From assembly GCF_910579365.1 (NCBI RefSeq), contig NZ_CAJTUX010000004.1:21899-85898 (forward strand): a stretch of 64,000 nucleotides of DNA. The letters are read 5' to 3'. The notes under the pieces were generated by a model. It worked only from the letters and a program-made list of their open reading frames with translations. It did no database searches and was not told where the DNA came from. The translations under genes were made by a program, and so were the position numbers. This document shows, one piece after another, positions 1-8,161 of the stretch; position 1 is the first letter of the stretch, and every line of letters begins with the position of its first letter. This stretch comes from an uncultured Oscillibacter sp. (lineage in GTDB: Bacteria > Bacillota > Clostridia > Oscillospirales > Oscillospiraceae).

Positions 1-882
1 CAGCTCCGCCGCCCCGGCGGTGTTTTCCGTTACCCAGTCCACGGAAGCGGCGTACTCCCTCAAAAACACATCCACCAGCTCCGGCCGCGTTTCCACCAGC
101 TCCCGCCGGGCCACGGCCACGCCGGTAATCATGGCGGAGCCGTTGTCCAGGGCGTCCCACTCCGCCGTCAGGTCCAGAGCCACCCGGAGATATTCCAGCT
201 TCTCCTGGGCCACGGTGACGAAGGGCTGCGGCAGCAGGGCCAGGTCCGCCGTTCCCGCCGCCAGGGCGGCGACGCACTCGGCGTGCTCACTCTTCCAGTC
301 GATGGTCACGTCCCGCTCCGGGTCCAGACCGTTTTGCTCCAAGAGGTAGCGGAGACCGAACTCCGGCGTGGACCCCTTCCCGGCGGCCACCAGGGTCTTC
401 CCTCTCAGGTCCGCCATGGACTGGACGGTCTCCCCGCCGTTCTCCACAATGTAGAGAACCCCCAGGGTATTGACGGCCAGGGTGACCATCTGCCCCTCGG
501 TCTTGTTGTACAGCACCGCCGCCAGATTGGCGGGGACGCAGGCGATATCCAGCTCCCCTTTGATGAGCTTGGGGGTCAGCTCGTCGGCGGAGCCCGCCAG
601 ATCGAAGTGCCAGTTATAGACGGACGCAATGACGCCCCTCTTCTCCATCATCCGCACCAGGCCCATGGCGGTGGGGCCCTTCAGCGCTCCCACCCAAAGG
701 GGATAGGCCTCGTCCGGCGTATCATCCGGGGGAGCGGGGTCCTCCGCCGGGGTATTCTGCGTTTCCTCCGCCGGGGCGGAGCCGCTCACTACCTGGGTGG
801 GACCGTCGCCGCGGATCACGCCGCAGGCGGAGAGGGCCAGCAGCAGGGCCAGGGCAAGAGCCAGCGTCTTCATGACTTTCAT
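1..882 (-). CDS. ABC transporter substrate-binding lipoprotein (NMT1/NitT-TauT-like), C-terminus cut by window edge
   Basis: The visible 294 codons start with a lipoprotein signal peptide whose lipobox LSAC puts the lipidated Cys near residue 20. An acidic Pro-rich linker follows, then a periplasmic-binding fold of the NMT1/SsuA type (segments such as VGALKGPTAMG and LRGKTLVAAGKGSTPEFG). Such proteins capture a small solute for an ABC importer; the substrate cannot be read here. The ATG at 882 is chosen because GGAGG lies 8 bases upstream; an ATG at 886 is out of frame. It follows the TM1266-like gene in the same direction, and the permease and ATPase are expected to lie beyond position 1. 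The family is fairly sure and the ligand unknown. Confidence 0.85.
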   Translation of the reverse strand, partial: MKVMKTLALALALLLALSACGVIRGDGPTQVVSGSAPAEETQNTPAEDPAPPDDTPDEAYPLWVGALKGPTAMGLVRMMEKRGVIASVYNWHFDLAGSADELTPKLIKGELDIACVPANLAAVLYNKTEGQMVTLAVNTLGVLYIVENGGETVQSMADLRGKTLVAAGKGSTPEFGLRYLLEQNGLDPERDVTIDWKSEHAECVAALAAGTADLALLPQPFVTVAQEKLEYLRVALDLTAEWDALDNGSAMITGVAVARRELVETRPELVDVFLREYAASVDWVTENTAGAAEL

Positions 883-969
883 CCATCGTTCCTCCAAACT
901 ATTTCATCGCCGCAGCTGCGGCTTGGTTCTTTGCCAAAGCATCAGAGCACACAAACGTGCTTTTTGCCC

Positions 970-991
970 GCTTTTTCTTTCAAGAAAAAGC
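970..991. terminator. Short palindrome over the end of the TM1266-like gene
   Basis: Arms GCTTTTTCTT and AAGAAAAAGC are separated by two bases. The palindrome covers the last codons and the stop of the TM1266-like gene. It could form a weak hairpin between this gene and the lipoprotein gene, tuning the ratio of the two products; no clear U-run follows on the minus strand. Confidence 0.4.
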
Positions 992-1234
992 AGGAGGGGC
1001 GTAAACGGTCTTGGCCGTCACGCCGGGCAGGCGTCCGATCTTCCCCGACAGGGCGGAGATGACGTCCGCCGGTGCGTCCAGGGCCACGCTGATCAGGCGT
1101 ATTCCCCGCTCCCGGCAGGGGACGCCCATCCGGCCGATGACGGCGCTTTCGTACTGGTGCAGTAAGGCGTTCAGCGCCGCCACGGAATCCGCCTCCCGGA
1201 CGATGACCGCCAGAACGGCGACGCGGGTCTCCAT
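980..1234 (-). CDS. TM1266-like ACT-fold regulator (iron-only hydrogenase system regulator family)
   Basis: This 84-residue protein has the length and pattern of the TM1266 family, a small ACT/NikR-C-like ligand-binding fold found near FeFe-hydrogenase genes. It begins METRVAVLAVIV, has a central RLISVALDAPADVISAL strand-helix unit, and ends in GRLPGVTAKTVYA. There is no DNA-binding domain. GGAGGG lies 8 bases before ATG 1234. A longer in-frame start at 1303 would run through the upstream terminator and is rejected. The gene sits between a leader terminator and the solute-binding lipoprotein, so the two are probably co-transcribed. No hydrogenase gene is visible in the window, so its role here is inferred only from the family. 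Confidence 0.72.
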   Translation of the reverse strand: METRVAVLAVIVREADSVAALNALLHQYESAVIGRMGVPCRERGIRLISVALDAPADVISALSGKIGRLPGVTAKTVYAPPAFS

Positions 1235-1254
1235 ACAGTCTTCCCTCCTTTTCC

Positions 1255-1291
1255 AAAAAACCAAGCCCCTCCGCCGATTGGCAGAGGGGCT
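1255..1291 (-). terminator. Intrinsic terminator directly before the TM1266-like gene
   Basis: Minus-strand stem AGCCCCTCTGCC / GGCGGAGGGGCT (one mismatch, tetraloop AATC), followed by GG and six Ts. It ends 7 bases before GGAGGG of the next gene, so read-through must be controlled for that gene to be expressed from the promoter at 1452-1480. Confidence 0.8.
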
Positions 1292-1445
1292 GTGAACACG
1301 CACAACGCAACAAGACCCGGGGCGGGAAAATCCCTCCGTGTCCCACTCTCTCCTCTTACGGCTCGGAACCCACCTTGCCGCCAGACCGACAGATATTCAT
1401 TCCGGTCCTCCGGTCAGAAACAACTTTCCGGGAACGGGCTTGCTA
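1255..1445 (-). ncRNA. Structured leader RNA or stand-alone small RNA ending in an intrinsic terminator; class not assigned
   Basis: A near-consensus promoter would start an RNA at about 1445. Its 5' bases CAAGCCCG (1442-1435) pair with CGGGUCUUG (1319-1311), one bulge, closing a domain of about 130 bases. Inside are GACCGG/UCGGUC (G-U allowed) and CGGC-GG/CC-GCCG hairpins. A terminator (1291-1264 plus T-run 1260-1255) ends only 7 bases before the ribosome binding site of the TM1266-like gene. That spacing is typical of a riboswitch or attenuator; a 6S-like RNA is an alternative. No TPP, SAM, cobalamin, glycine or T-box core motif is present. Isolated GGGUUCCG and ACGGAGGGAU strings recall ykkC RNAs, but the rest of that consensus is missing. 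Confidence 0.45.
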
Positions 1446-1451
1446 AGGACG

Positions 1452-1480
1452 ATGATAGCATGGACAAAGCCGGATGTCAA
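1452..1480 (-). promoter_or_regulatory. Strong sigma-A promoter for the leader RNA
   Basis: TTGACA (1480-1475), a 17-base spacer and TATCAT (1457-1452) on the minus strand. It lies just past the alr stop codon, so the RNA and downstream genes form a transcription unit separate from alr. Confidence 0.75.
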
Positions 1481-1501
1481 GGCCCGGCCCTGGCAGGGTT
1501 T

Positions 1502-2677
1502 TCATTCCTTATCCAGATAGTCCAGCTCCTCCACGACCTCGCCGCCCCGGTAATAGACCCGGGGCACCCGGCGGGCCACGGCGCAGAGGAGCTCATAGGA
1601 GATGGTCCCCGCCTTCTCCGCCGCCTGGGCGAACCCGTCCGCCGGGGCGGCGCCCAGCAGGGTGACCTCGTCCCCGGCGGCGGCCCCGGGCACGGCGGAG
1701 GCGTCCAGAACGATCTGGTCCATGCTCACCCGGCCGATTATCGGGGCGGGTTTTCCGTGGATGGAGGCCACGCCCAAATTGGAAAGGCACCGGGGATACC
1801 CGTCGGCATAGCCGCAGCAGACCGTGGCCGCCCGGAGGGGGCGGTCCGCCGTGTAGAACCGGCCATAGCCCACGCAGTCCCCCGGGGCCAGGGTCTTCAC
1901 CTGGCTGACCACAGTTTTCAGCGTCATGACCGGACGGAGCCCCGGAAAGGTCACCTCGGCGCTGGGGTCCTGGCCATAGAGTATCACACCGGCGCGAACC
2001 ATATCGCAGCTCCAGTCCGGGTGGGCGGTCAGTCCGGCGGAATTGGAGCAGTGAATGACGCCCAGGGCCCCCGCCTCCTCCAGCCGCTCCACTACCCGGC
2101 GGAAAAGAGCGTACTGCTCCCCGGTGTAGCGGCGGTCGTCCTCCGCCAGGGAGTCCGCAACGGAAAAATGCTGGAACACGCCGGTGACGGAGAGGCCCTT
2201 CAGCCTCCGGCATGCCAGAAGGCCCGAGACCGCCTCCTCCAGGTCCCGGCAGGCCCCGAAGCCGATGCGGCCCATGCCGGTGTCCACCTTCAGATGCACC
2301 TCCACCGTGACGCCGGCCGCCTCCGCCGAGGCGGCCAAAGCCCGGCCGTACTCCAGGCTGTAGACGGCCTGGGTGATGCCCTCCGCCGCCAGCGCCGCCG
2401 CGCACGCGGGGCGGGTCATCCCCAGGATCAAAATGGGCTGCGTGATTCCGCTGCGGCGCAGATGCCGGGCCTCCGCCAGGGAGGATACGGCAAACCAGGC
2501 CGCCCCCGCCTCCGCCAGCGCGCGGGCTGTCAAGCGGTCCCCGTGGCCGTAGGCGTCGGCCTTCACCACGGCGCAGACCACGGCGGAGCCCGCCCGCCGC
2601 TGAATCTGATGAAAATTGTGAACCAGGGCGTCCAGGTCAATCTCCGCCCAGCAGTGCGCGTCAAAGGCAATGTGCAT
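1502..2677 (-). CDS. alr: Alanine racemase
   Basis: This PLP enzyme of 391 residues interconverts L- and D-alanine for peptidoglycan synthesis. The N-terminal barrel carries AVVKADAYGHG with the PLP-binding Lys, followed by HLKVDTGMGRIGF. The C-terminal beta domain has YGQDPSAEV, CCGYADGYPR and GRVSMDQ, which carry the second catalytic Tyr and substrate contacts. AGGAGG precedes ATG 2677. It is the last gene of a thrC-acetyltransferase-alr run on the minus strand, 83 bases after the acetyltransferase. Length and motifs are normal. Confidence 0.97.
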   Translation of the reverse strand: MHIAFDAHCWAEIDLDALVHNFHQIQRRAGSAVVCAVVKADAYGHGDRLTARALAEAGAAWFAVSSLAEARHLRRSGITQPILILGMTRPACAAALAAEGITQAVYSLEYGRALAASAEAAGVTVEVHLKVDTGMGRIGFGACRDLEEAVSGLLACRRLKGLSVTGVFQHFSVADSLAEDDRRYTGEQYALFRRVVERLEEAGALGVIHCSNSAGLTAHPDWSCDMVRAGVILYGQDPSAEVTFPGLRPVMTLKTVVSQVKTLAPGDCVGYGRFYTADRPLRAATVCCGYADGYPRCLSNLGVASIHGKPAPIIGRVSMDQIVLDASAVPGAAAGDEVTLLGAAPADGFAQAAEKAGTISYELLCAVARRVPRVYYRGGEVVEELDYLDKE

Positions 2678-2760
2678 GGGGTTCCTCCTGTCTGTTGGAT
2701 CGGATGCTTGGGGATATCTTACTCCGGTTCCGTCCGAAGCGCAACGGCGTTTTCTGCTCT

Positions 2761-3252
2761 CTAACAGGCGTTTTGTGTGGAGGGTTCCCGCTGCTTTTCC
2801 ATCTGGTAATTCGTCAGAAGGACCCCGCGCCGGAGCACCTGTTGTTCCCGGACCACACGGTAGCCCCGGCTCTCAAAAAAGGGCCGGGCGGTTATGGACG
2901 CATGGGTGACCATCCGGTCCGCACCCACAGCCCTCTCCAGCGCATCGCAGAGGGCGGAGGCAATCCCCTGCCTCTGAAAATCCTTGTGGACATACAGTCT
3001 GTCCAGATAGCCCCGGGAGGTGATGTCTCCGAAGCCGGCGATTCCGCCGTCCGTCTCCGCCACAAGCGTCACATGGTCCAGAAAGCTCCGGTCCCACTCC
3101 GCCAGGTCCGTTCGCCCGTCCGCCCAGGCGTCCAGCTGCTCCGCCGTGTAGTCCGCAGCGTTCACTGCATGCACCGTCTCGTAAAACAGCGCCGCAATCT
3201 CCCGGATATCCGAGGAGGCATACGCCCGCAGGCGCACCCTCTGCCGGCTCAC
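2761..3252 (-). CDS. GNAT-family N-acetyltransferase
   Basis: This 163-residue protein spans one GNAT fold: the N-terminal strand RVRLRAYASSDIREIAALF, the core GIAGFGDITSRGYLDRLYVHKDF, and the acetyl-CoA loop QRQGIASALCDALE (Q/RxxGxA/G), followed by ITARPFFESRGYRVV. It resembles the YafP/PhnO-type small acetyltransferases; the acceptor is unknown. The start codon overlaps the thrC stop (ATGA), so the two are translationally coupled. The context of threonine and D-alanine genes hints at an amino-compound acceptor, which is only inference. Confidence 0.85.
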   Translation of the reverse strand: MSRQRVRLRAYASSDIREIAALFYETVHAVNAADYTAEQLDAWADGRTDLAEWDRSFLDHVTLVAETDGGIAGFGDITSRGYLDRLYVHKDFQRQGIASALCDALERAVGADRMVTHASITARPFFESRGYRVVREQQVLRRGVLLTNYQMEKQREPSTQNAC

Positions 3253-4487
3253 ACCCGGACGCCCCGCTCCGCGAAGGCCTCCAGCAGCCGCTCCATGTCG
3301 CCGGGAATGGAGATGGGCTCTCCGCAGGCGGCGATGGCGTTGGCCACGTCCTTCAAGCCGTTGCCCGTCACCACAGAGACCACCGTGTCGTTCTTCCCGA
3401 TGACGCCCGCCTCGCAGAGCTTCTTCACCCCCGCCGTGCCGGTGACGCCGGCGGGCTCGCCGAAGACGCCGCAGGTCCGGCCCAGAAGCTGCTGGGCGGC
3501 CATGATCTCCTGGTCCGTGACGTTCACGGTCAGGCCGTTGGACTCCCGAATCGCCATGAGGGCCTTGTCGGCGTTCCGGGGCACGCCCACGGCGATGGAA
3601 TCCGCCAGGGTATTCTCCTCCATGGGCCTCCAGGGCTCTCCGGTCTCAATGGCCCGGTTCAGCGGGCAGCAGCCCGCCGCCTGGGCGGAGATCAGCCGGG
3701 GCAGCCTGGGGATAAAGCCGATGGCGTGCAGGTCCTTGAGGCCCTTCCACAGCCCGGCGATGGTGCAGCCGTCCCCCACGGAGATGGCGATGTAATCCGG
3801 GACCTCCCAGTTCAGCTGCTCCATGATCTCCAGGGCCACGGTCTTCTTGCCCTCGGAGAGGTAGGGATTGATGGCGGCGTTGCGGTTGTACCAGCCCCAC
3901 TTTTCAATGGCCGCCTTGCTCAGCTCGAAAGTCTCCTCATAGCTGCCCTGGACGGAGATCACCATGGCCCCAAAGGTCATCAGCTGGGCCACCTTCCCCT
4001 TGGGGGCCCGGGAGGGCACGAAAATATAGGTCTCCAGTCCCGCCGCCGCCGCGTTTCCCGCCAGGGAGGAGGCGGCGTTTCCCGTGGAGGAGCAGGCGAT
4101 GACCTTCGCCCCGGCCTCCTGGGCCTTGGCCACCGCCATGGCGCTGGCCCGGTCCTTCAGGGATGCGGTGGGGTTCTGCCCGTCGTCCTTCACGAAGAGG
4201 CGGCCCAGTCCCAGCTGCTCCGCCAGGCGGGGCTCCTCATACAAAGGCGACCAGCCCACCCGCAGAGGCGTGGGGGCGGTAGACTCCTCAATGGGCAGCA
4301 GCTCCCGGTAGCGCCACATGGAGCGCTCGGTCCGCGCCGCCAGAACCTCCTTGGTCAGCCGGGTCCTGATCCAATCATAGTCGTAGGTGATGTCCAAAAT
4401 GCCCCCGCATTCGCAGGTGGTCAGGTCCGGCGCCGCCTCATAGGTCCTGCCGCAGCGGACGCACTTGCCGTATTTCACGTGTTTCAT
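3249..4487 (-). CDS. thrC: Threonine synthase
   Basis: A PLP fold-type II enzyme of 412 residues that converts O-phosphohomoserine to threonine. The N-terminus has a rubredoxin-like knuckle (CVRCGRTY ... CECGG), common in the long-lid threonine synthases of Firmicutes and archaea. The PLP Lys lies in PTASLKDRASA, followed by CSSTGNAASSLAGNAAAAG and the PLP-phosphate region SVGDGCTIAG. The start at 4487 begins MKHVKYGKC, with GGAG upstream. It is the first gene of the unit from the promoter at 4518-4546, followed by the overlapping acetyltransferase. No T-box or other leader is seen in the short 5' region. Confidence 0.95.
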   Translation of the reverse strand: MKHVKYGKCVRCGRTYEAAPDLTTCECGGILDITYDYDWIRTRLTKEVLAARTERSMWRYRELLPIEESTAPTPLRVGWSPLYEEPRLAEQLGLGRLFVKDDGQNPTASLKDRASAMAVAKAQEAGAKVIACSSTGNAASSLAGNAAAAGLETYIFVPSRAPKGKVAQLMTFGAMVISVQGSYEETFELSKAAIEKWGWYNRNAAINPYLSEGKKTVALEIMEQLNWEVPDYIAISVGDGCTIAGLWKGLKDLHAIGFIPRLPRLISAQAAGCCPLNRAIETGEPWRPMEENTLADSIAVGVPRNADKALMAIRESNGLTVNVTDQEIMAAQQLLGRTCGVFGEPAGVTGTAGVKKLCEAGVIGKNDTVVSVVTGNGLKDVANAIAACGEPISIPGDMERLLEAFAERGVRV

Positions 4488-4517
4488 AGTCCCGCTCCTC
4501 TCCTTGTTGATGGTTCC

Positions 4518-4546
4518 ATCATAGCAAATAGGTTGGCCTTTGTCAA
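4518..4546 (-). promoter_or_regulatory. Sigma-A promoter of the thrC-GNAT-alr unit
   Basis: TTGACA (4546-4541), 17 bases, TATGAT (4523-4518) on the minus strand, about 30 bases before the thrC start. The leader is too short for a riboswitch. Confidence 0.75.
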
Positions 4547-4618
4547 AGGGGACCGGAAAAACTCCCGCTTGAGAACCCTGCCGCCCATGGAAAACTGCGG
4601 CAATTCCATAGGAGCCTA

Positions 4619-4647
4619 TTGAGCGGAAGGGTAGCCCATGATAAAAT
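4619..4647 (+). promoter_or_regulatory. Probable promoter of the P-loop kinase-like gene
   Basis: TTGAGC, 17 bases, TAAAAT on the plus strand, about 36 bases before the ATG at 4683. The -35 box is one mismatch from consensus. Confidence 0.5.
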
Positions 4648-4682
4648 CAGCGCAGCAGATTTTTATTCGGAGGGGAACATCC

Positions 4683-5180
4683 ATGTTTACTAAAGCAATC
4701 GTTATCGGCTGTCCGGGCGCGGGAAAAAGCACGTTTGCAAGAAGGCTGAAAAAGAAAACCGGTTTGCCTCTATATCATCTTGATATGCTGTGGCACAAAC
4801 CGGATAGAACCACCGTCAGCCGGGATACCTTTGACCGCCGGTTAAAAGAAATTATTTCAACAGGACAATGGATTCTGGATGGAAACTATGGCAGGACGCT
4901 TGAACTGCGGTTTCAATCTTGTGATACGGTGTTTTTGCTGGATTTCCCGGCAGAAACATGCCTCGCAGGGGCAGAGTCACGGATCGGAAAGCCCCGCGAG
5001 GATATGCCATGGGTGGAAACCGAATCCGACGAAGAATTCCGGCAGTGGATTTTGGACTTTCCGCAGAATGAAATGCCCGCAGTTTATGAACTCATCGATC
5101 GATACCGGCAGGAAAAAAGCATGTTTATTTTCCGTTCAAGAGAGGATATCGAGAACTACTTGGAAAAAACATTCGGCTGA
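4683..5180 (+). CDS. P-loop adenylate-kinase-like protein (topology modulation/FlaR-like)
   Basis: A 165-residue P-loop NTPase with Walker A GCPGAGKST near residue 10. YHLDMLWHKPD and WILDGNYGRT are typical of the AAA_17/FlaR-like group annotated as topology modulation proteins. CDTVFLLDFP forms the Walker B strand. These are nucleoside-kinase-like proteins with poorly known substrates. The ATG at 4683 is used because GGAGGGG lies about 8 bases upstream; an earlier in-frame start at 4638 has no such site. The gene is visibly richer in A/T and in AAA/ATT codons than its neighbours and points the other way from both flanking operons, which suggests acquisition. Confidence 0.8.
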   Translation: MFTKAIVIGCPGAGKSTFARRLKKKTGLPLYHLDMLWHKPDRTTVSRDTFDRRLKEIISTGQWILDGNYGRTLELRFQSCDTVFLLDFPAETCLAGAESRIGKPREDMPWVETESDEEFRQWILDFPQNEMPAVYELIDRYRQEKSMFIFRSREDIENYLEKTFG

Positions 5181-5197
5181 CGGCCCCCCCAGGCAAA

Positions 5198-5256
5198 CGG
5201 CGGAGAGCCCTTCCCACGGAAACTGCATGCAGCTCCAAGAGAAAAACTCTCCGCCG
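5198..5256. terminator. Large hairpin between the kinase-like gene and leuB
   Basis: Arms CGGCGGAGAG (5198-5207) and CTCTCCGCCG (5247-5256) enclose about 39 bases that include the palindrome CTGCATGCAG. It lies between two convergent genes and probably ends transcription from both sides, although the U-run is interrupted. Confidence 0.5.
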
Positions 5257-5275
5257 GTTCTTATGCGCTCCGCGC

Positions 5276-6346
5276 TCAAATCCGGGCCCGGATCTCCGCG
5301 CCCATCTCCTTGCAGCCCAGAAGCCTGCCGCCCTCGCCCATGATATCGCCGCAGCGGAAGCCCGCCTTCAGCGTCTGGTCCACGGCGGCCTCTACCGCGC
5401 CGGCCTCCTCGGCCATGTCGAAGCTGTAGCGCAGCATCATCGCCGCCGCCAGGATGGTGCCGATGGGGTTGGCCTTGTTCTGCCCGGCGATGTCCGGGGC
5501 GGAGCCGTGAATGGGCTCGTAGAGACCCCGAGTCCCCTCTCCCATGCTGGAGGAGGGAATCATGCCGATAGAGCCGGTGATCTGGCTGGCCTCGTCGGAG
5601 AGGATGTCCCCAAAGAGGTTCTCCGTCACGATCACATCAAACTGGCTGGGGTCCCGGACCAGCTGCATGGCAGCGTTGTCCACATACATGTGGAGGAGCT
5701 CCACATCCGGATACTCCCTGCCCACCTCTTCCACGGTCTTCCGCCACAGACGGGAGGTGTCCAGCACGTTGGCCTTGTCGACGGAGGTCACCCGTCCCCG
5801 GCGCTTCCGGGCCATGTCAAAGGCCACCCGGGCCACCCGGCGCACCTCATGCTCCGTATAGGAGCAGACGTCCACCGCCTTCCGCTCGCCGTCCGCCTCC
5901 GTGGTGGTGTGCTCGCCGAAATACAGGCCGCCGATGAGCTCCCGCACCACCACGAAGTCAATGCCCCTGGCCGCGATGTCCGCCCGGAGGGGACAGGAGG
6001 CGGAGAGGTCGGAAAACATCCGGGCGGGCCGGACGTTGGTATAGAGCCCCAGGGCGCTGCGGAGCCTCAAAAGCCCCCGCTCCGGCCGGTTGGCGGAAGG
6101 CTGGTCGTCCCACTTGGGGCCCCCCACCGCCCCCAGCAGCACACTGTCGGAAGCCAGACAGACCGCAAGGCTCTCCTCCGGCAGGGGCACGCCGAAGGCG
6201 TCGATGGCGTTTCCGCCCATAGGGGCGTCCTGATAGGTGAAGGTATGGCCGAACTTTTTCGCCACGGTATCCAGTACGCCCACAGCCTCGTTCACGATCT
6301 CGGGGCCGATGCCGTCGCCCCGAATGACGGCGATGGTCTTGTTCAT
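5276..6346 (-). CDS. leuB: 3-isopropylmalate dehydrogenase
   Basis: NAD-dependent decarboxylating dehydrogenase of leucine synthesis, 356 residues. Seen are IAVIRGDGIGPEI at the N-terminus, LLGAVGGPKWD, the substrate-binding RLRSALGLYTNVRP, REL with GGLYFGE, the metal-binding region FDVIVTENLFGDILSDEASQ, and the NAD motif HGSAPDIAGQNKANP. It is the last gene of leuACDB; its ATG overlaps the leuD stop (ATGA), giving translational coupling. All catalytic segments are intact. Confidence 0.97.
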   Translation of the reverse strand: MNKTIAVIRGDGIGPEIVNEAVGVLDTVAKKFGHTFTYQDAPMGGNAIDAFGVPLPEESLAVCLASDSVLLGAVGGPKWDDQPSANRPERGLLRLRSALGLYTNVRPARMFSDLSASCPLRADIAARGIDFVVVRELIGGLYFGEHTTTEADGERKAVDVCSYTEHEVRRVARVAFDMARKRRGRVTSVDKANVLDTSRLWRKTVEEVGREYPDVELLHMYVDNAAMQLVRDPSQFDVIVTENLFGDILSDEASQITGSIGMIPSSSMGEGTRGLYEPIHGSAPDIAGQNKANPIGTILAAAMMLRYSFDMAEEAGAVEAAVDQTLKAGFRCGDIMGEGGRLLGCKEMGAEIRARI

Positions 6347-6840
6347 GCGTCCGCCTTTCCGGCCTTCAGAGAGGCCATGAGTCCGCCCTGCTCGATCATA
6401 TCCTTGATAAACGGCGGGAAGGGCTCCGCCTGATAGGTCTCGTTCTTGGTGAGGTTCGTGATGACGCCGGTGTCAAAGTCCACCGCCACCTCGTCGCCGC
6501 CAGCGATTCCGGCGCTGGCGGCGGGACACTCCAGAATGGCCAAACCGATGTTGATGGCGTTGCGGTAGAAAATGCGGGCGAAGGTGGCGGCAATCACGCA
6601 GCTGACGCCGCTGGCCTTGATGGCGATGGGGGCATGCTCCCGGGAGGAGCCGCAGCCGAAGTTCACGCCGGCGGCCATGATATCCCCCGGTTTCACCCGG
6701 CGGATGAAGTCCTTGTCGATGTCCTCCATGCAGTGGGCGGCCAGCTCCTTGTGGTCCGGGGTGTTCAGATAGCGGGCGGGGATGATGACGTCCGTGTCCA
6801 CATGGTCTCCGTATTTATGCACGGTTCCCTGTACTTTCAT
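6343..6840 (-). CDS. leuD: 3-isopropylmalate dehydratase, small subunit
   Basis: The 165-residue swivel subunit pairs with LeuC to isomerise 2- to 3-isopropylmalate. Diagnostic segments are HVDTDVIIPARYLN and VNFGCGSSREHAPIAIKASGV, the substrate loop of the aconitase swivel domain, then ARIFYRNAINIGL. The length fits the stand-alone LeuD of Clostridia. It lies 17 bases after leuC and overlaps leuB by four bases. Confidence 0.96.
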   Translation of the reverse strand: MKVQGTVHKYGDHVDTDVIIPARYLNTPDHKELAAHCMEDIDKDFIRRVKPGDIMAAGVNFGCGSSREHAPIAIKASGVSCVIAATFARIFYRNAINIGLAILECPAASAGIAGGDEVAVDFDTGVITNLTKNETYQAEPFPPFIKDMIEQGGLMASLKAGKADA

Positions 6841-6857
6841 AGTTCAAACCTCCTCGA

Positions 6858-8117
6858 TCAAACGTCTTCCGGATGGCAGATGTGCCCGGCGATGCCGGAG
6901 GCCGCCGCCACGGCGGGAGAGGCCAGATAGACCTCGCTGTCCACGTGGCCCATACGGCCCACAAAGTTGCGGTTGGTGGTGGAGACGCAGCGCTCTCCGG
7001 CGGCCAGGATGCCCATGTAGCCGCCCAGGCACGGCCCGCAGGTGGGGGTGGAGACGATGCAGCCCGCGTCCAGGAAGATATCCGTCAGGCCCCGCTTCAT
7101 GCACTCGCGGTAGACGTTCATGGTGGCGGGAATGACAATGCCCCGGACGTCCTTCGCCAGATGCCGCCCCTTCAAAATGGCGGCGGCGGCCTCCAGGTCG
7201 GGAAGCTGGCCGTTGGTGCAGGACCCGATGACGATCTGGTCGATTTTGACATCCTTCCCCTCCCGGGCGCTGTGGGCGTTTTCAGGAAGGTGGGGATAGG
7301 CGACAGTGCAGTCCACCTGGGAGAGGTCGATTTCCACCGTCCGCTCATACTCCGCGTCGGGGTCCGCCTCGTAAACGGTCCAGGGGCGGGTGACCCGGCC
7401 CTCCACATAGGCCTTCGTCACATCGTCCACGGGGAAAATGCCGTTTTTCGCCCCGGCCTCAATGGCCATGTTGGAGATGGTCAGCCGGTCGTAAATCGAG
7501 AGTGCGGCCACACCGGGGCCGGTGAACTCCAGAGACTGATACCGGGCCCCGTCCACGCCGATCATACCGATGAGGGTCAAAATCACGTCCTTGCCGGAGA
7601 CGAAGGGCCGCAGGCTTCCGGTGAGACGCACCCGGATGGCGGCGGGCACCTTGAACCAGGCCTCCCCGGACGCCATGGCGGCGCCCATGTCCGTGGACCC
7701 CACACCGGTGGAGAACGCGCCCAGCGCGCCGTAGGTGCAGGTGTGGGAGTCCGCGCCGATGACCGCCTCGCCAGGAGCCACCAGACCCTTTTCCGGAAGC
7801 AGGGCGTGCTCGATGCCCATGTCGCCCACGTCGAAATAGTGCTCGATGTCAAAGCGCCGGGCGAAGGTACGGCACTGCTTGCATTGGGCGGCGGCCTTGA
7901 TGTCCTTGTTGGGGGCAAAGTGGTCCATTACCAGGGCAATTTTGCTCTTGTCGAAGACCTGGTCAAAGCCCGCCGCCTCGAACTCGTTGATGGCCACGGG
8001 GGTGGTGATGTCGTTGCCCAGCACCAGGTCCAGTTTCGCCTGAATGAGCTGGCCGGCCCGGACGGACTCCAGCCCCGCGTGCTTGGCCAGGATTTTCTGC
8101 GTCATAGTCATTCCCAT
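6858..8117 (-). CDS. leuC: 3-isopropylmalate dehydratase, large subunit
   Basis: The [4Fe-4S] aconitase-fold catalytic subunit, 419 residues. The cluster ligands are in VIGSCTNGQ and STPTCGPCLGG; GADSHTCTYGALGAFSTGVGSTDMG is the conserved substrate region. An in-frame GTG at 8126 lies one base from AAAGGAG, too close, so the ATG at 8117, ten bases after it, is preferred. A further ATG at 8111 is possible. It sits between leuA and leuD on the same strand. Confidence 0.96.
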   Translation of the reverse strand: MGMTMTQKILAKHAGLESVRAGQLIQAKLDLVLGNDITTPVAINEFEAAGFDQVFDKSKIALVMDHFAPNKDIKAAAQCKQCRTFARRFDIEHYFDVGDMGIEHALLPEKGLVAPGEAVIGADSHTCTYGALGAFSTGVGSTDMGAAMASGEAWFKVPAAIRVRLTGSLRPFVSGKDVILTLIGMIGVDGARYQSLEFTGPGVAALSIYDRLTISNMAIEAGAKNGIFPVDDVTKAYVEGRVTRPWTVYEADPDAEYERTVEIDLSQVDCTVAYPHLPENAHSAREGKDVKIDQIVIGSCTNGQLPDLEAAAAILKGRHLAKDVRGIVIPATMNVYRECMKRGLTDIFLDAGCIVSTPTCGPCLGGYMGILAAGERCVSTTNRNFVGRMGHVDSEVYLASPAVAAASGIAGHICHPEDV

Positions 8118-8161
8118 ATTAATCACGCTCCTTTACGATGATGGAAAGTATTGAACGGAAC

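Noticed and set aside
1255..1445. TPP, SAM, cobalamin, glycine, NiCo or T-box riboswitch before the TM1266-like gene
   Set aside because: None of the core motifs of these classes is complete; only isolated short matches were found, so the class was left open.
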